From: Diphasiastrum complanatum
Taxonomy: Eukaryota; Streptophyta; Lycopodiopsida; Lycopodiales; Lycopodiaceae
Assembly: GCA_029204225.1 (NCBI GenBank)
Contig: CM055111.1
Coordinates: 41,480,815 to 41,544,814, forward strand
DNA: 64,000 bases
Direction of reading: 5' to 3'
The translations under genes and the position numbers were made by a program. The notes beneath the pieces are model-generated. The model saw nothing but the letters and a program-made list of their open reading frames with translations. It searched no databases and had not been told where the DNA came from. Positions within the stretch are counted from its first letter, which is position 1, and every line of letters starts with the position of its first letter. Shown here piece by piece: positions 1 to 10,979 of this stretch.

Positions 1-1534
1 ACTAGCAAAGTACGCTAGGTAATACTTTTGATACTCTCCAAGCTGTGTCTAAATGCTACTAAACGGCATGATTTGAAGCATTTGTATGGATGTGAAACAC
101 TATTGCTTGATTGGGAGGTCAAAGGAAGACCAACATATATGAAGGCCTTTTTGAGCTTGTTAATCCAATTTTATATTATTTGGGGTTTCTTTTTTCATTT
201 TTAAAGAAGTCTCAATATGGTAAGTTGCACATGCGAGCCATGTCTATCTCATTCCCTCACACAGGTGAAAGAAAGTAAATTATTGATGTGTATATGGATT
301 GAAAGGATATGCCTAGGTTTGCTTTTGGGATGAAAGCAAAAGTTTGCCCCATATCAATTGCTGAGGCTTCCTAGTTCTTTCATCTCAACAAGTTATAATG
401 AGTGCTCATGCAACCAAGTTCAAAAGTTATTTGGCAGGTCATGGTCAGGCTTTCTAAAATTTCATAGCTAGTGATATCAATTCTTTGTTACACTTAGAGA
501 GGGACAATCATTTTATAGGCACGACGTGCCTACAAAATGAGTGTCCCTCTCTAATGGATTGTGCTTTTGGCAATTTGAAGAGCATTTGTGCCAAAAGACT
601 CGTTAGCAATATTGTTTTACCATATTTATGCACTAAAAGTAAAAGAAATATTAATCATTGTGAAAATTTTGGACCAAGGTCTTTACATGATTTCATCTTT
701 GGGGCTCGAGGGTAGTAGCCTAAGGGCTTGTTTCTCATGTTCTACACATTCACAAGGGTTGGGATTGTCCATGGAGGAAAACTGAAGTTGAGTTAAACAA
801 TTGGGTCATGTCCTTGAGAAATGAACATTACATTGGAGGATTACATGGAGGGTCAAGAGTTTTCCATTTGAGAAGAAAATGATTTGAGCTATGTGCTCAT
901 GGGTGTGAAAAAATGAGTGCAAAGGATCTAAATCAATCATAAAGTGATGGAGATTGCACAAACCACTTGAATCAACTCTAGATCTCATTTCTAGCTTACC
1001 TTGGCAAATACTCCACGTTGGCACATAGAATTTGATCGAAACTCAGATTTGGAGGTGTAGGCACCTCTCAAGACCTAAAAACAACTAATTAAGTTTCAAA
1101 TCAGCCTATTACACATCAAAGATTAAGAATACTTTGAAGCTACAACTTGCCACCAGGAGACAATGTATTTGAGAATTAAAAAAATCTTGATTTCTACATC
1201 AAGTTACATAAAAAATTACGTAGATCTCTATACATAGCTATCTCAGATTTTGAGTTTAGGATTTGCCACAAACATTCAAAGTTAAACCTAACATCAATAT
1301 CCTAATATGGCCAATCAGCTCTAACTTTGACCTTCATGTGGGATAGATCCCCATTACTAGGTGAAAATTGTTATTTTTAGTCCCTATATTTTCTCCAACG
1401 AAATATGGCTCTTTGTACTCACATGAAAGAATGCCACAAGGCCTCAAATGAGGAATATACATGAAATCCACATTGTCTTAGTATCTATCCAAGTTTCAAT
1501 GCCAGTTCGTCATGGTAGAAGACAATATATCAAG
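1..1534. other. Unassigned intergenic DNA
   Basis: AT-rich sequence with short open frames only. I recognise no domain, LTR terminus or primer-binding site. It lies beyond the 3' end of the decayed minus-strand Copia element, where a 3' LTR would be expected, but there is no second LTR copy in the window to compare, so I leave it unassigned. Confidence 0.5.
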
Positions 1535-1539
1535 CTAGT

Positions 1540-2766
1540 ATTGTGTAATTTCCAACATTGTCTCACATTCAATTGTTGACACATGCTCCAAAGATATCTC
1601 CTTTGATTGCTTCTCTTTTACAAAATGATGTGCAATTTTGATGTGTTTGCTTCTTGCATGAAAGGTGGGGTTGGATGCGAGAATTTGAGCCGAGATATTA
1701 TCGCACTTGATGAGTGAGATTACCACCTATGATCTGATCACCTTTAGGTCCATAAGCAACCTTCTTGGTTGTTGTGGTGAGAGCTTTATACTCGGCCTCA
1801 AATGATGAGAATGAATTTGTTTTTTGCTTCTTGGATAGCCGAGAAATGACCCCTTATCCAATAAATGTTGCAAAGGCACTTGATGACTTTCTACCCTTCT
1901 TGTCCCCTGCAGAATTTCAATCACTAAATGTCTGTGAGTTAATGATGTCACCTCTATAAAGGATACCAAAATCGGGTGTACTTGAGATGTATCTTAAGAT
2001 CCTTATGGCACTTTTCCAAATTCATAATGAGTGGATCTTGCATACTTTGACTATGCTTGTATACGCTATAGCATAAATTAGTTCTAGTTATTGTCATTCA
2101 CATCAAAAAATTTATAAGTTGCCTAAATAGAGTGATGTTTTTAAAAGATGCCTCATGCTCTTTATTGGACACTTTACACTTCACTCCATTGGAGTACATA
2201 CAACCATGATATGAAATTTCTTGAACAATGAAAGAGCATACTTTGATGACAAATAAAGTTATAATTTGATGTCCTAAGTACTTCCATATCCAAGATATAA
2301 TGCAAAAATCCTAGATCTACCATTTTGAACTCTTTCCTCAACTCTAGCTTTGCCTTATCAATGCCTTCTAAAAAATCTCCACTTAGAATGATGTCATCTA
2401 CATAAAACAATAAGAGTACAATGCCTTCATCATAAAACTTTATGTACAAGGTTGGATCCTACTCACTAAGAGTGAATCCAATGGAAATAAGAAATAAATT
2501 TAGTCTTGTATTCTAAGACCTTGAAGCTTGCTTCAAACCATACAAGCTCCTTTTAAGGTGACACACCTTATCCTCTATGAGATGCTTAATGAAATCCTCA
2601 GGTTGTTCTATGACGATATCTTCATCAAAAAATCCATTCAAAACAACATTAGAAACATCCATTTGAAACATTACCCATCCAAAATGTGAGGCAAACTAAT
2701 TTTATGGTGACCATCTTTGCCATGGGTGCAAAGGTTTCATCATGGTCAATGCTCCTTGATTGAGCA
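1540..2766 (-). pseudogene. Ty1/Copia RT and RNase H remnant
   Basis: This is the C-terminal half of a Copia polyprotein read right to left in several frames. The fragments include the RT core (YVDDIILSG near 2400), the MDVSN and YGLKQASRS blocks at about 2520-2660, and the RNase H end (DNISAQ, FHARSKHI) near 1600-1700. Frameshifts and stops occur throughout, so it is dead. It resembles the minus-strand Copia element at 34-37 kb closely enough to be the same clade. Its upstream part (gag, protease, part of integrase) is found at 7273-8222. The gap between them is filled by a younger plus-strand LTR element. Confidence 0.85.
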
Positions 2767-3386
2767 TGTGAAAAATAGCCTATTTTGGCAAATCTAGCCA
2801 TGTAGAACTTTGTCAACATTGTGTATAATTAGGATCCACACATGGAAGGCCAAGATGCCATGTGGCAACCCACTCCTAATGTAGGTTAGGTCAAGTCAAG
2901 AGAGTAGGATTTACACATAAGTTTAAGGTGAAAATTTGACCAACTAGCTACCTACGAAGCATAACTCTAGGATCTAGGCTAGGGTTTTATTTTAGGGCAA
3001 GAAGAGTGAGTTAACTTATTACATGCTAGATTTTCACCTAACTTTGCAAAGGAAGTGAGTTTACTATGTAGCTTCATCTCTCCATAGTGATAAGATAGAA
3101 TATTTTTGGAGCTCATTGGCAATCTCAAGCTAGCTAGTTCACTATGTACATTGAGTTTTTGTAATCCAAATGAAACCAAATCAATTTCTACTTGTTTCTT
3201 AGGTTGAAGGCCGTACTACATCCAGTAGTACACACATGATCTTGTTTATTGATTATCCATACTTGTTAGGTGTCAAATTGCTAATCTAGATCAAGATTTA
3301 TTGTCTTTTTTTATGCATTGTTAAGTAATCTCTCTTGTAGATCTTCTAAGATCCATTTTTGGTCCTCAAAGTACTGTACTTTCACA
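2767..3386 (+). repeat. 5' LTR of nested Copia-type element
   Basis: 620 bp, beginning TGTGAAA and ending TTTCACA, directly followed by a tRNA-primer site. Its first about 310 bp match 6929-7272, but it lacks about 40 bp present there (after position 2910), so the two LTRs have diverged by an indel and scattered substitutions. Confidence 0.85.
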
Positions 3387-3399
3387 TGGTATCAGATCC
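3387..3399 (+). other. Primer-binding site (initiator Met tRNA type)
   Basis: TGGTATCAGATCC starts on the base after the LTR end. It is the usual plant Copia primer-binding sequence complementary to the 3' end of initiator methionine tRNA, with one change from TGGTATCAGAGCC. Confidence 0.85.
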
Positions 3400-4116
3400 A
3401 AGTACAAGGGCTTTGATCTTAGATCCATTTTAGCAGTTTTGTGTGCTAAAAACTAGTCTTGTGAGGGCGAGTTTGGTGCTAAGTTTTGGTGGTAGGACTT
3501 GATCCCAAACTTCTTTAGGATCAAATTCTGTACTGTTCCCACATGTGGGCACTTCTGAATCAGCATTAAATGCACTACATTCATTTGGTCACTGTAAATT
3601 CAATTTGTGAGCTGTTGGTGTAATTTTTGGTGAAAATTCTAGGATAATCTACCAAGATCATTTGCCATTGATTAGATTTGAATTTGTTTCATGGAATCTA
3701 ATTAATCTAGATTGAGTTCAAGTCCTATTAAGGTTAAAAACAGGTCTTGAAAGTACAAGAAGGAAGAAAGAGATTAAGTCATTTTTTGTCCAAAAATAGA
3801 TTGTAAGTAAATTTCACATCATCTTATCTTCATTCCAACTTTGTGAGGGAGTGCTAGAACTGAGATTATAAGTCCATTTGTTGGATTAGAAATTTAACCT
3901 TAGTGAGGTTCTAGAGACAATCAAATCCATTTCTTGGCAAGATTTGTTTGAAAGTAGTTTTCACTTCATCTTATCTTCATTCCAGCTTTCTGAGAGAGTG
4001 ATAGAATTGTGATTATAAGTCCATTTGTTGCATTAGAAATCAAATTTCAGTGAAACACTGCAAGTGAGTTTCAAGTCAATCGAATATATTTCTAGTTTGT
4101 AGAAGTCACTAGTAAG

Positions 4117-5439
4117 ATGGGATCTGCTGGAGCATACCTTCTAGAAGCTAGTGAGAGATTGAATTCTACAATTTATGCTATTTGGAAGGTTAGGATGGAG
4201 TCACTCTTGGTGCTCCAAGACCTTTATGAGTTCTTGATTGAAGATGAAGATGAACTTCTAGGTGCACATGAGTTGGCTAGATACAAGAAGAGATCTAGGC
4301 TTGCACTTCATTGTGTGAAGATGAATGTCAGCAATGATTTGTTGAGAGAAGTATCAACATGTACCAGTGCTAAAGAGGCTTGGGAGTCTTTAAAATCAAT
4401 CTATGAATCTAGTAACACTTCAAGAGTAGTCATGCTTAAAAATCAGATTTTGCAAAGCATGAGGAGAAGTGAGGAGAGTGGACAGGATTATGTACTCAGA
4501 ATCAAGTTTCTAAATAGGGAGTTGGCTTCCATTGGAGAGAAGATTCATGATGGAGAGCTTGTTCAAATTGTCCTTAATGGCCTAGGAGATGACTTTGCAA
4601 ATTTGGTCCAAAGTTTTGCCATCCAAGACACTTTGCCAACTGTAGAAAAACTTCACAGTGTGTTAGTGGGTGAAGAGTGTAGGATGCTCCACACCAAGGC
4701 AAGAATGAGTTCATTGTCTTTGCAGGATGGAGATGAGAAAGCCCATTTCTCATTCAAGGGCAAAAAGAAGACCAATGGAAAGAAGAAGCATTCCAAGGAG
4801 GCCAAAGAAGAGGATGATGCATCAAGCTCAAAGGACAAGTCAAAACAAAAATACTTCTTTTGTGGAAAGAAGGGGCATTATGTATCCGAATGTTACAAGA
4901 GGCTAGGAGCAAAAGAGGAGGAGGACAAACAAGGGAACCTTGAATATGAAGAGGATGGAGATGAGGAGATTTCATCTTTGATGACATATGCATCCACTCC
5001 AACAAGCAAAAGAAACTCAACGGACACTTGGTGGATTGATAGTGGGGCTAGCTCCCACATGACTTTCCAAAAGGACACATTCTCAACCTTACACTCTTTC
5101 AATGGTGCTAATAAATTTGTTTCTTTAGCAAATGATCAAGAATGTAACATAGATGGTATTGGTACCATCTCATTAAGTCGAGGATCTAGCAAAAGGATGG
5201 ATCTAGACAATGTCCTTTTTGTACCATCAATTACCAAGAGCTTGCTTAGTGTTGGACAACTAATGGATAATGATTTAGATGTTCACTTCAAGCATGGAGT
5301 TTGTTCCATGTTAAACAAGGTAGTTTGTTTAAGTTGGATGCTAAAATTGCTATGGCAAAAGAGAAAATCATTCATTCAGATATACACTCTTTTTCTCATG
5401 TACCAAGTAGTGATGATAAGATGCAAGAAACATCCTTAG
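4117..5439 (+). pseudogene. Copia gag-protease of the nested element
   Basis: The 440-aa frame carries a Copia gag (about residues 20-200), a lysine-rich stretch, a CCHC knuckle (246-259) and a protease start with the DSG triad (D308-S-G310) followed by ASSHMT. The knuckle's first cysteine is a tyrosine (YFFC...H...C), which should weaken RNA binding. Around residue 400 a frameshift throws the reading frame off, and the continuation is found from 5301 in another frame. The ATG at 4117 gives MGSAG, a natural gag start about 730 bp after the primer-binding site. The gag is intact enough that it may have stayed under selection until fairly recently. Confidence 0.85.
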
Positions 5440-5813
5440 ATGTTTATACAAGAGATGCTTGGATCCATCTAGTATCTTGTGTGAATGAAAATGAAATCAA
5501 CAACCTTGGTGTCAATGATCTTGCAAGGATTGAGGAACAAAGTGATGGAGATCTTGAGGATCCACCTCAAAGATCAAGTGCTCCAAGAAGATCCACAAAG
5601 GCAAGGGTCGAGCCTTCAAGGCTCACTTATGTTGGAAAAGGTAATCAAGGGGAAGATTCTCAACCATTCACTTTCAACACTTTTCTTACTTCAATGCTTG
5701 ATGAACCATTTTTCTATGAGATCTACATGAGGCAAACCGAGGTATGCTATGAGAACTACATGAGGCAACTTGAGGGCTTCATCAAGAAGGAAGTTGAAGA
5801 TAAACTCATTTGA
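5301..5813 (+). pseudogene. Copia pre-integrase stub fused to post-integrase linker
   Basis: After a frameshift this frame continues the protease tail (GSLFKLDAKIAM). Near 5390-5450 it jumps to the linker that normally lies between integrase and RT, recognised by RRSTKARVEPSRLTY, which matches RRSSRAKVEPSRLTY in the 34-37 kb Copia element. Integrase (HHCC and DDE blocks) is absent. No RT or RNase H follows; the frame ends at 5813 in a charged tail. This deletion makes the element non-autonomous. Confidence 0.75.
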
Positions 5814-6928
5814 GAATAAGTTTTTATGTCTTAGAGATCTAGAAATTGTTATGAACCAATTAAGAGCAAATTGGTTGTTTGATCAAATGAGTGCTCTCAG
5901 ATTTTGGAAGAGCAAGAATGAGTTAATCACTCATTGTTTTGATAAATGTGTTTTTTCTTTTGGAGAGGCAAATTGTAAGCTTCTTATGAGAATAAGTGAA
6001 ATATCCTTGAAGGACACTTATATCCATAAGCAAGTATGTAGCCTCATGAGGTTCAAGATCACTTGTAATAACAAGATTAGGAAAATCATGCTTACTTTTG
6101 ATGGTTTGTGGACTAGTCGACCTTCGGGTCCACAGACATCTGAATGAACCAATTCTAGGATGTCCTTAGCTCTCTTTCCTTCATGTACAAATGGACTTCG
6201 ATGTTGCTTACCTTTCTAATACGCTTTGCAGAAGTCTGATTCTAGACTTGTAACTCTAAGACCATTCACAAGTTTGTTCTTGCTCATGTCACAGAGACTC
6301 CTCATATCCAGATGATACATGCGTTTATGCTAGAGATGATTCTCACTTTCGGATGCCTTCAGTACGCTATCGTAGCTATTGATAATGTTTGCTTGATACA
6401 AGTTACCTTGCCTTGATGCGATAGTCAGCAGTTTCTTTGATCTATGCTCGACCATTCTGCATGCGTTTCCATCGAATAGGACTCGTATTCATATAACGTT
6501 CCTTGTAGCTCTGTATGTCTCGACAGTGTATGGAGCTATAGTCATTTTAGCATGATAAATCTTGGTAATAGTAGCAAGTACATGTTTTGTGATCTTGATC
6601 AATGCGATTTTCACAAGACATGGAGACATCATATTTCCTTCAAAGAGAAGCATCAAGATCAAGGAGGAGCAAGTTTCAAGTTCATGCATCTTCACTCAAC
6701 ATGAAAGAAATCAAGTGCAAAAGTGCAAAGAAGAATCAAGACTCTTCAATTCATCTTGGAGGAGATCAAGATCAAACTCTATCGTGGATATGGTGATAGA
6801 TCATGTCATCATCTTTAGGGGCTCATTAGTCATCTTCTAAACCTGAATATGATTCATTTCTGATGTTAAGATCAGGTCTTAGAATTGTATATAGATACAT
6901 TATTGTTTCCAAGGCTAGATTTGAGGAG
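5814..6928 (+). other. Non-coding 3' part of nested element
   Basis: About 1.1 kb between the last coding block and the 3' LTR. No RT or RNase H motif can be read in any frame. A short purine run (GAGGAG) ends at the LTR start and is a weak polypurine tract. Confidence 0.55.
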
Positions 6929-7272
6929 TGTGAAAAATAGCCTATTTTGGCAAATCTAGCCATGTAGAACTTTGTAAAGATTGTGTATAATTGGGTTCCA
7001 CACACGGAAGGCCAAGATGCCACATGGCAACCCACTCCTAATGTAGGTTAGGTCAAGTCAAGAGAGTTGCTCATGTCTATTTGGTGGTCATCCCTACTTT
7101 ATAGGACCTACACCTAAGTTTAAGGTGAAAATTTGACCAACTAGCTACCTACCAAGCATAACTCTAGGATCTAGGCTAGGGTTTCATTTTAGGGCAAGAA
7201 GAGTGAGTTACCTTCCTTATTAGATGCTGGATTTTCACCTAACTTTGCAAAGGAAGTGAGTTTACTAAGTAG
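6929..7272 (+). repeat. Truncated 3' LTR of nested element
   Basis: Starts TGTGAAAAATAG and matches the first half of the 5' LTR. The match stops at about 7272, where Copia integrase coding sequence on the minus strand begins. The second half of this LTR is missing. Confidence 0.8.
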
Positions 7273-8222
7273 ATATACATCAAATCTCAAGGATTTTGAA
7301 CACTCGCATAATGTTCTATTTCTCCTCTCGGCCACCCCATTTTGTTGAGGTGTGTAAGAATAAGAAAGCTCTTTCTTGATCTCTTCTTGATTACAATACT
7401 CCTTGAGCTTAGTGTAGATGTATTCTCTTCCATTATCTGAATTCAAAAACATGACTGAGATCGTCCTTGCACATTTTTTCCATTGACTTGTGATATATGT
7501 GTCCAAGCCTCTTGTGCCACAAGTCGGATGTGGACATTTCCTCCTTGGAAACTATTATCATTTGGTTAGATTCAACAAATGCATCTACTTGAATAATCTT
7601 CCAAACCTTATCCCTCCTGATATCACTCTCTCATTCTTCTTGATGTAACAAAAGTTGGAAGCAGACTCAACAATGTATCCATTATCCAATAATTGTCCAA
7701 CACTAAGCAAGTTCTCTATAATGTTAGGAATGAAAAGTACACCATGAATCTTTTTCGTCTTGGAAGATCCAAGATACATGGAAATGGAACCAACTCCCTT
7801 AATCTTACATTCATTATCATTTGTTGTAAAAATGGACTTTATAAGTCCTACATACGATGTAAGATGTAAAAAATACTCCCTCTTCTTCGACATGTGGGAA
7901 CTTGCCCCGCTATTGATCCAAGATCTTCACCTTTGACACTTGATAATGTGAAGTTTGATATCATGAGAGGGACCTCATGATCACTTTCTTCCTCTTCTAT
8001 GCTTAGGTTGGCTTGACTTTGAGGATTCTTCTCTTGAAGCACTCTGAGACATAATGCTCCATCTTGCTACAATAGTAGCACTTGATCTCGGACTTGGACT
8101 TGTCCTTCTTGGGTCTTGCTTGATTTGATGAAGAAGATGATAATTGATCTCCATCCTTGGCTTGATCCTTCTAGAATGCTCCTCCTTTCTTTGTCTTGCA
8201 TATTGTGTCATCACCCTCATTG
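7273..8222 (-). pseudogene. Ty1/Copia gag, protease and partial integrase remnant
   Basis: Read right to left: a gag end with a CCHC knuckle (CYYCSKMEHYVSEC near 8050), a protease and pre-integrase stretch (LLSVGQLLDNG near 7690), LWHKRLGH (about 7520), then integrase DNGREY and TPQQNGVAERRNRT (7315-7440). Part of the integrase between LWHKRLGH and the DNG block is deleted, and there are frameshifts. It is the upstream half of the element whose RT/RNase H lies at 1540-2766. Confidence 0.85.
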
Positions 8223-9540
8223 ATAGAGAGTCTCTCCATAGTATGCAAATTATAGCTTGATTATTTTACACTTTCATGTAAATATGTAAATCACACATGT
8301 GTGGAGCATGTTCCCACATGTGAGTAGTAGGCCTTTTTGTATTAGCTAATTCATGCCTTATAATAGCTTGTTTTACAAAGCAATGTGAAAGTAGGCTAAA
8401 GCTAGTCAAGCTGAATCATGCCAAATGTCATCATGAGGTTGGGCCTCAACCTCCTCATGAATTGTACAAATCAATTGCATGATTATGCATAGGCAAATAG
8501 ACATCCATCTAGAGTCATAAATTGTAAGAGTGCAAAATTGCAAGTGGTGCACCATAAGCCAAAATCCTTTTCCTATTGGCTTGTGAGGTCCAATCAAATT
8601 ATGAGGTGCAAATCATGGATCCAATCATTTTTAGAGGTTACCACATGCTTAATTGAGTAGGAACTCGAGATACCACTATATGGATGTGGAGTCTCATTGT
8701 GCTTTGAACACTTTTTAGAGATAGAATGATTTTGGTGTCAAATTCTCTTGTGTATTCTCTCTCTCTACCCGAGGGCTCTTGGTTTTTCCCTCCCTACCCA
8801 AGAGTAGGTTGTTTGTCTCTCTCTAAAATCGCGAGTAATACTTCATTTTTCCATGGATGTGCATGATGTAAATGGCTTGTCTTTGATGGATGATTATTTT
8901 TTATGTTCAAGAGCTCTTGATTAGATCTAAATCTTGTTTGATAGCCTATGAAAATCCGAATTCATCAAAATAGAGTGTGCAACCTCTCATGCATATAGGT
9001 CATGGTAGATCTATTTATGTTATTTTATTGTATATTTTTTTATATTACAATTAAAAAACATTACAATTTTTCTTACCTGAAATGTTTATTGAATCAATCA
9101 AAAAATTTCAATAGTACATTTTTTCCAAAGATTTTTAAAAATTCAGCATGCATAATAAAGATACTTTTTTTTTAAGATAGTAGTACAAATAAAATATTTA
9201 TGTTATATATTTTTTAATTTATAAAATTTTAATAGCTGAAACAAAATTTCAATACTTTAAACAATTTTTTATTATTATTCTGAAACAAGCAAATTAATTT
9301 TATTTAAAATAAAAATAAAAATATCTAATATCATTTTTTTATAGCTAGAATAAAAAATTTGAAAATTTTAATTTTATTGTTCGTTCACAATTAGGTTGTT
9401 TTTTTTAATTTGAATACATAAATAATGCTTTAGTAATTTTTATTGTGATCATGTTCATAGTGTTAGAATTATAATGTTCATTTCAATGTTGATGTATCAT
9501 GTTTTCCTAAAGCATTGTCCTTTTTTTATGATAATTTAGA
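8223..9540. other. Unassigned, partly LTR-like then very AT-rich
   Basis: 8270-8900 contains CACATGTG palindromes and a ctctctctacccgag stretch resembling part of the LTRs at 22.8-24.9 kb, so it may be a diverged LTR fragment. 9000-9480 is strongly AT-rich with poly-A and poly-T runs and no readable gene. Confidence 0.4.
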
Positions 9541-9757
9541 ATCAATGCCTGAGGTCAAAATTTTTAAAAGACTTAGAGAGGAATATAGTGATATATTCCC
9601 TGAGCAGTTGCACGAGGGTTTTCCCCCATCTAGGGGAGTAGACCATCACATAGATCTCCTTCCGGACAATTTTTTTCTTATAAGATGAGCCCGAAGGAAG
9701 AAGATGAGGTGGCTAAGCAACTTAAGGAGTTATTAGGTAAGGGCCATATTATGTTGA
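9541..9757 (+). pseudogene. Ty3/Gypsy reverse transcriptase fragment
   Basis: Translation gives EEYSDIFPEQL and GVDHHIDLLPD, then after a frameshift SPKEEDEVAKQLKELLGKGHI. This is the entry of a Gypsy (Metaviridae-type) RT domain. Only about 70 codons remain, and the next Copia LTR begins about 65 bp further on. Confidence 0.8.
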
Positions 9758-9821
9758 AAAGAGATGATAAGATGAAAGAAAATAATTCGACAAAGTTGAA
9801 ATGGTAGATGAAAAAACAAAG

Positions 9822-10851
9822 TGTTTCTGATTACAAAGCCTTGCTAGCTTTCAGTCCTTCACTCAACGAAGATGTTCTCGAGCTCGAACATATGAAGACA
9901 CAAAACACGAAGAGTTTCGCGAACACGAAAGTCAACGGAAATGAAGACGAACGGTTCGCAAACATGAACGGTTTGCGAACATGAAGGATCCATGAACGAG
10001 ATTCCTTTGCGGTCCAGCAAGAGAGAAAGGCAGATGAGGTAAACGAAACCAACGGTGGAAATGAAACCAGTTCTATCCTCACGCTCCTAGGAGTACCACC
10101 AGAGATCACACAAGTACCCAGAAGTACAAAGATCTGACCTGATGACATGACGTCAGCAGATACTTCCTAGGTTGTGACTAATCTGCCACTCTTGTAATTC
10201 TTTGGTTAGTTGTAGATGCTTAATCACTTTAATCTTAGATTTGCACAGAGAGACCGTACTTACTGAATTATACTCGACACATATCAGAACATGATACATA
10301 GAGTGTAACTAAGACAAGAAAAACACAAGAAGAAGTTTGATGCTAGTAAGCAATCAAGACGAATACAAACAGAAGCTCCGCCTGCGTGCGAAAAGATAAT
10401 TTTATCTAAGATCAGAAGATCCAATTGTCCGCTAGTGAAGCGAGACTACTAGTAGTGAGAGAGCCGTGCTTCTCTCACGCCAACGCACTCGGTGGATTCG
10501 CATGCAGTGCCCTAAAGAAATCAGAGAAAATCAATATAGATTATTTTTTTGGTTGTGTCTGATCTTGGATGTCGATTGCTTATGCTGTTTATTTTAATAT
10601 GTCTGAGTTTTCTTGTCCCATTTGAATTTCGCACCTTGGTTGAAATGAAGTCGAATGCTATATTAATTTTATGAATGTAGATCAGTAGTACCTGACTACC
10701 CTCTGGAGGATTGTAGGAGTGTTTCAGCTGGCAGTGCCCAGCGAACGCATCTGAACTCCATTCGAATCTCGAAAGAGAGTCACGAATGTTTCGTGAATTT
10801 TCTTCTCACGATTCTCATCATTCGTATCGGAGCACCGCTCGAGTCCCAACA
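9822..10851 (+). repeat. 5' LTR of Copia element (family shared with 62 kb)
   Basis: Ends CCCAACA followed by A and a primer site. The start is placed at TGTTTC (TGTT/AACA termini) and is less certain than the end. Contains the stretch around 10410-10510 (CCGCTAGTGAAGCGAGACT and CTTCTCTCACGCCAA) that recurs almost unchanged at about 62180-62235, which defines the family. Confidence 0.7.
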
Positions 10852-10852
10852 A

Positions 10853-10865
10853 TGGTATCAGAGCT
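10853..10865 (+). other. Primer-binding site
   Basis: TGGTATCAGAGCT one base after the LTR end; complementary to initiator Met tRNA, as usual for plant Copia elements. Confidence 0.8.
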
Positions 10866-10979
10866 GTCCTGTCATATTCTGACATAGCCGAGAAGCTAGC
10901 AGATCCAGGAGGCCAAGCATTCAGACAATCAACCAAACAACAAGAAAAACAGACTTCAAGAAGCAATGGCTTCAATCAG

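Larger units (their letters stand above)
2767..7272 (+). mobile_element. Non-autonomous Copia-type LTR element, nested
   Basis: Two direct repeats starting TGTGAAAAATAG (2767 and 6929) bound a 4.5-kb unit inserted in a minus-strand Copia remnant. The left repeat is a full LTR ending TTTCACA at 3386, forming a TGTGAAA/TTTCACA inverted terminus. A primer-binding site follows at once. The interior carries gag, a protease region and a post-integrase linker, but integrase, RT and RNase H are missing, so the element depended on enzymes supplied in trans. The right LTR is cut short at about 7272, where host integrase sequence resumes. About 0.7 kb of the host element between integrase and RT is also gone, so a deletion followed insertion. 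Confidence 0.8.
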
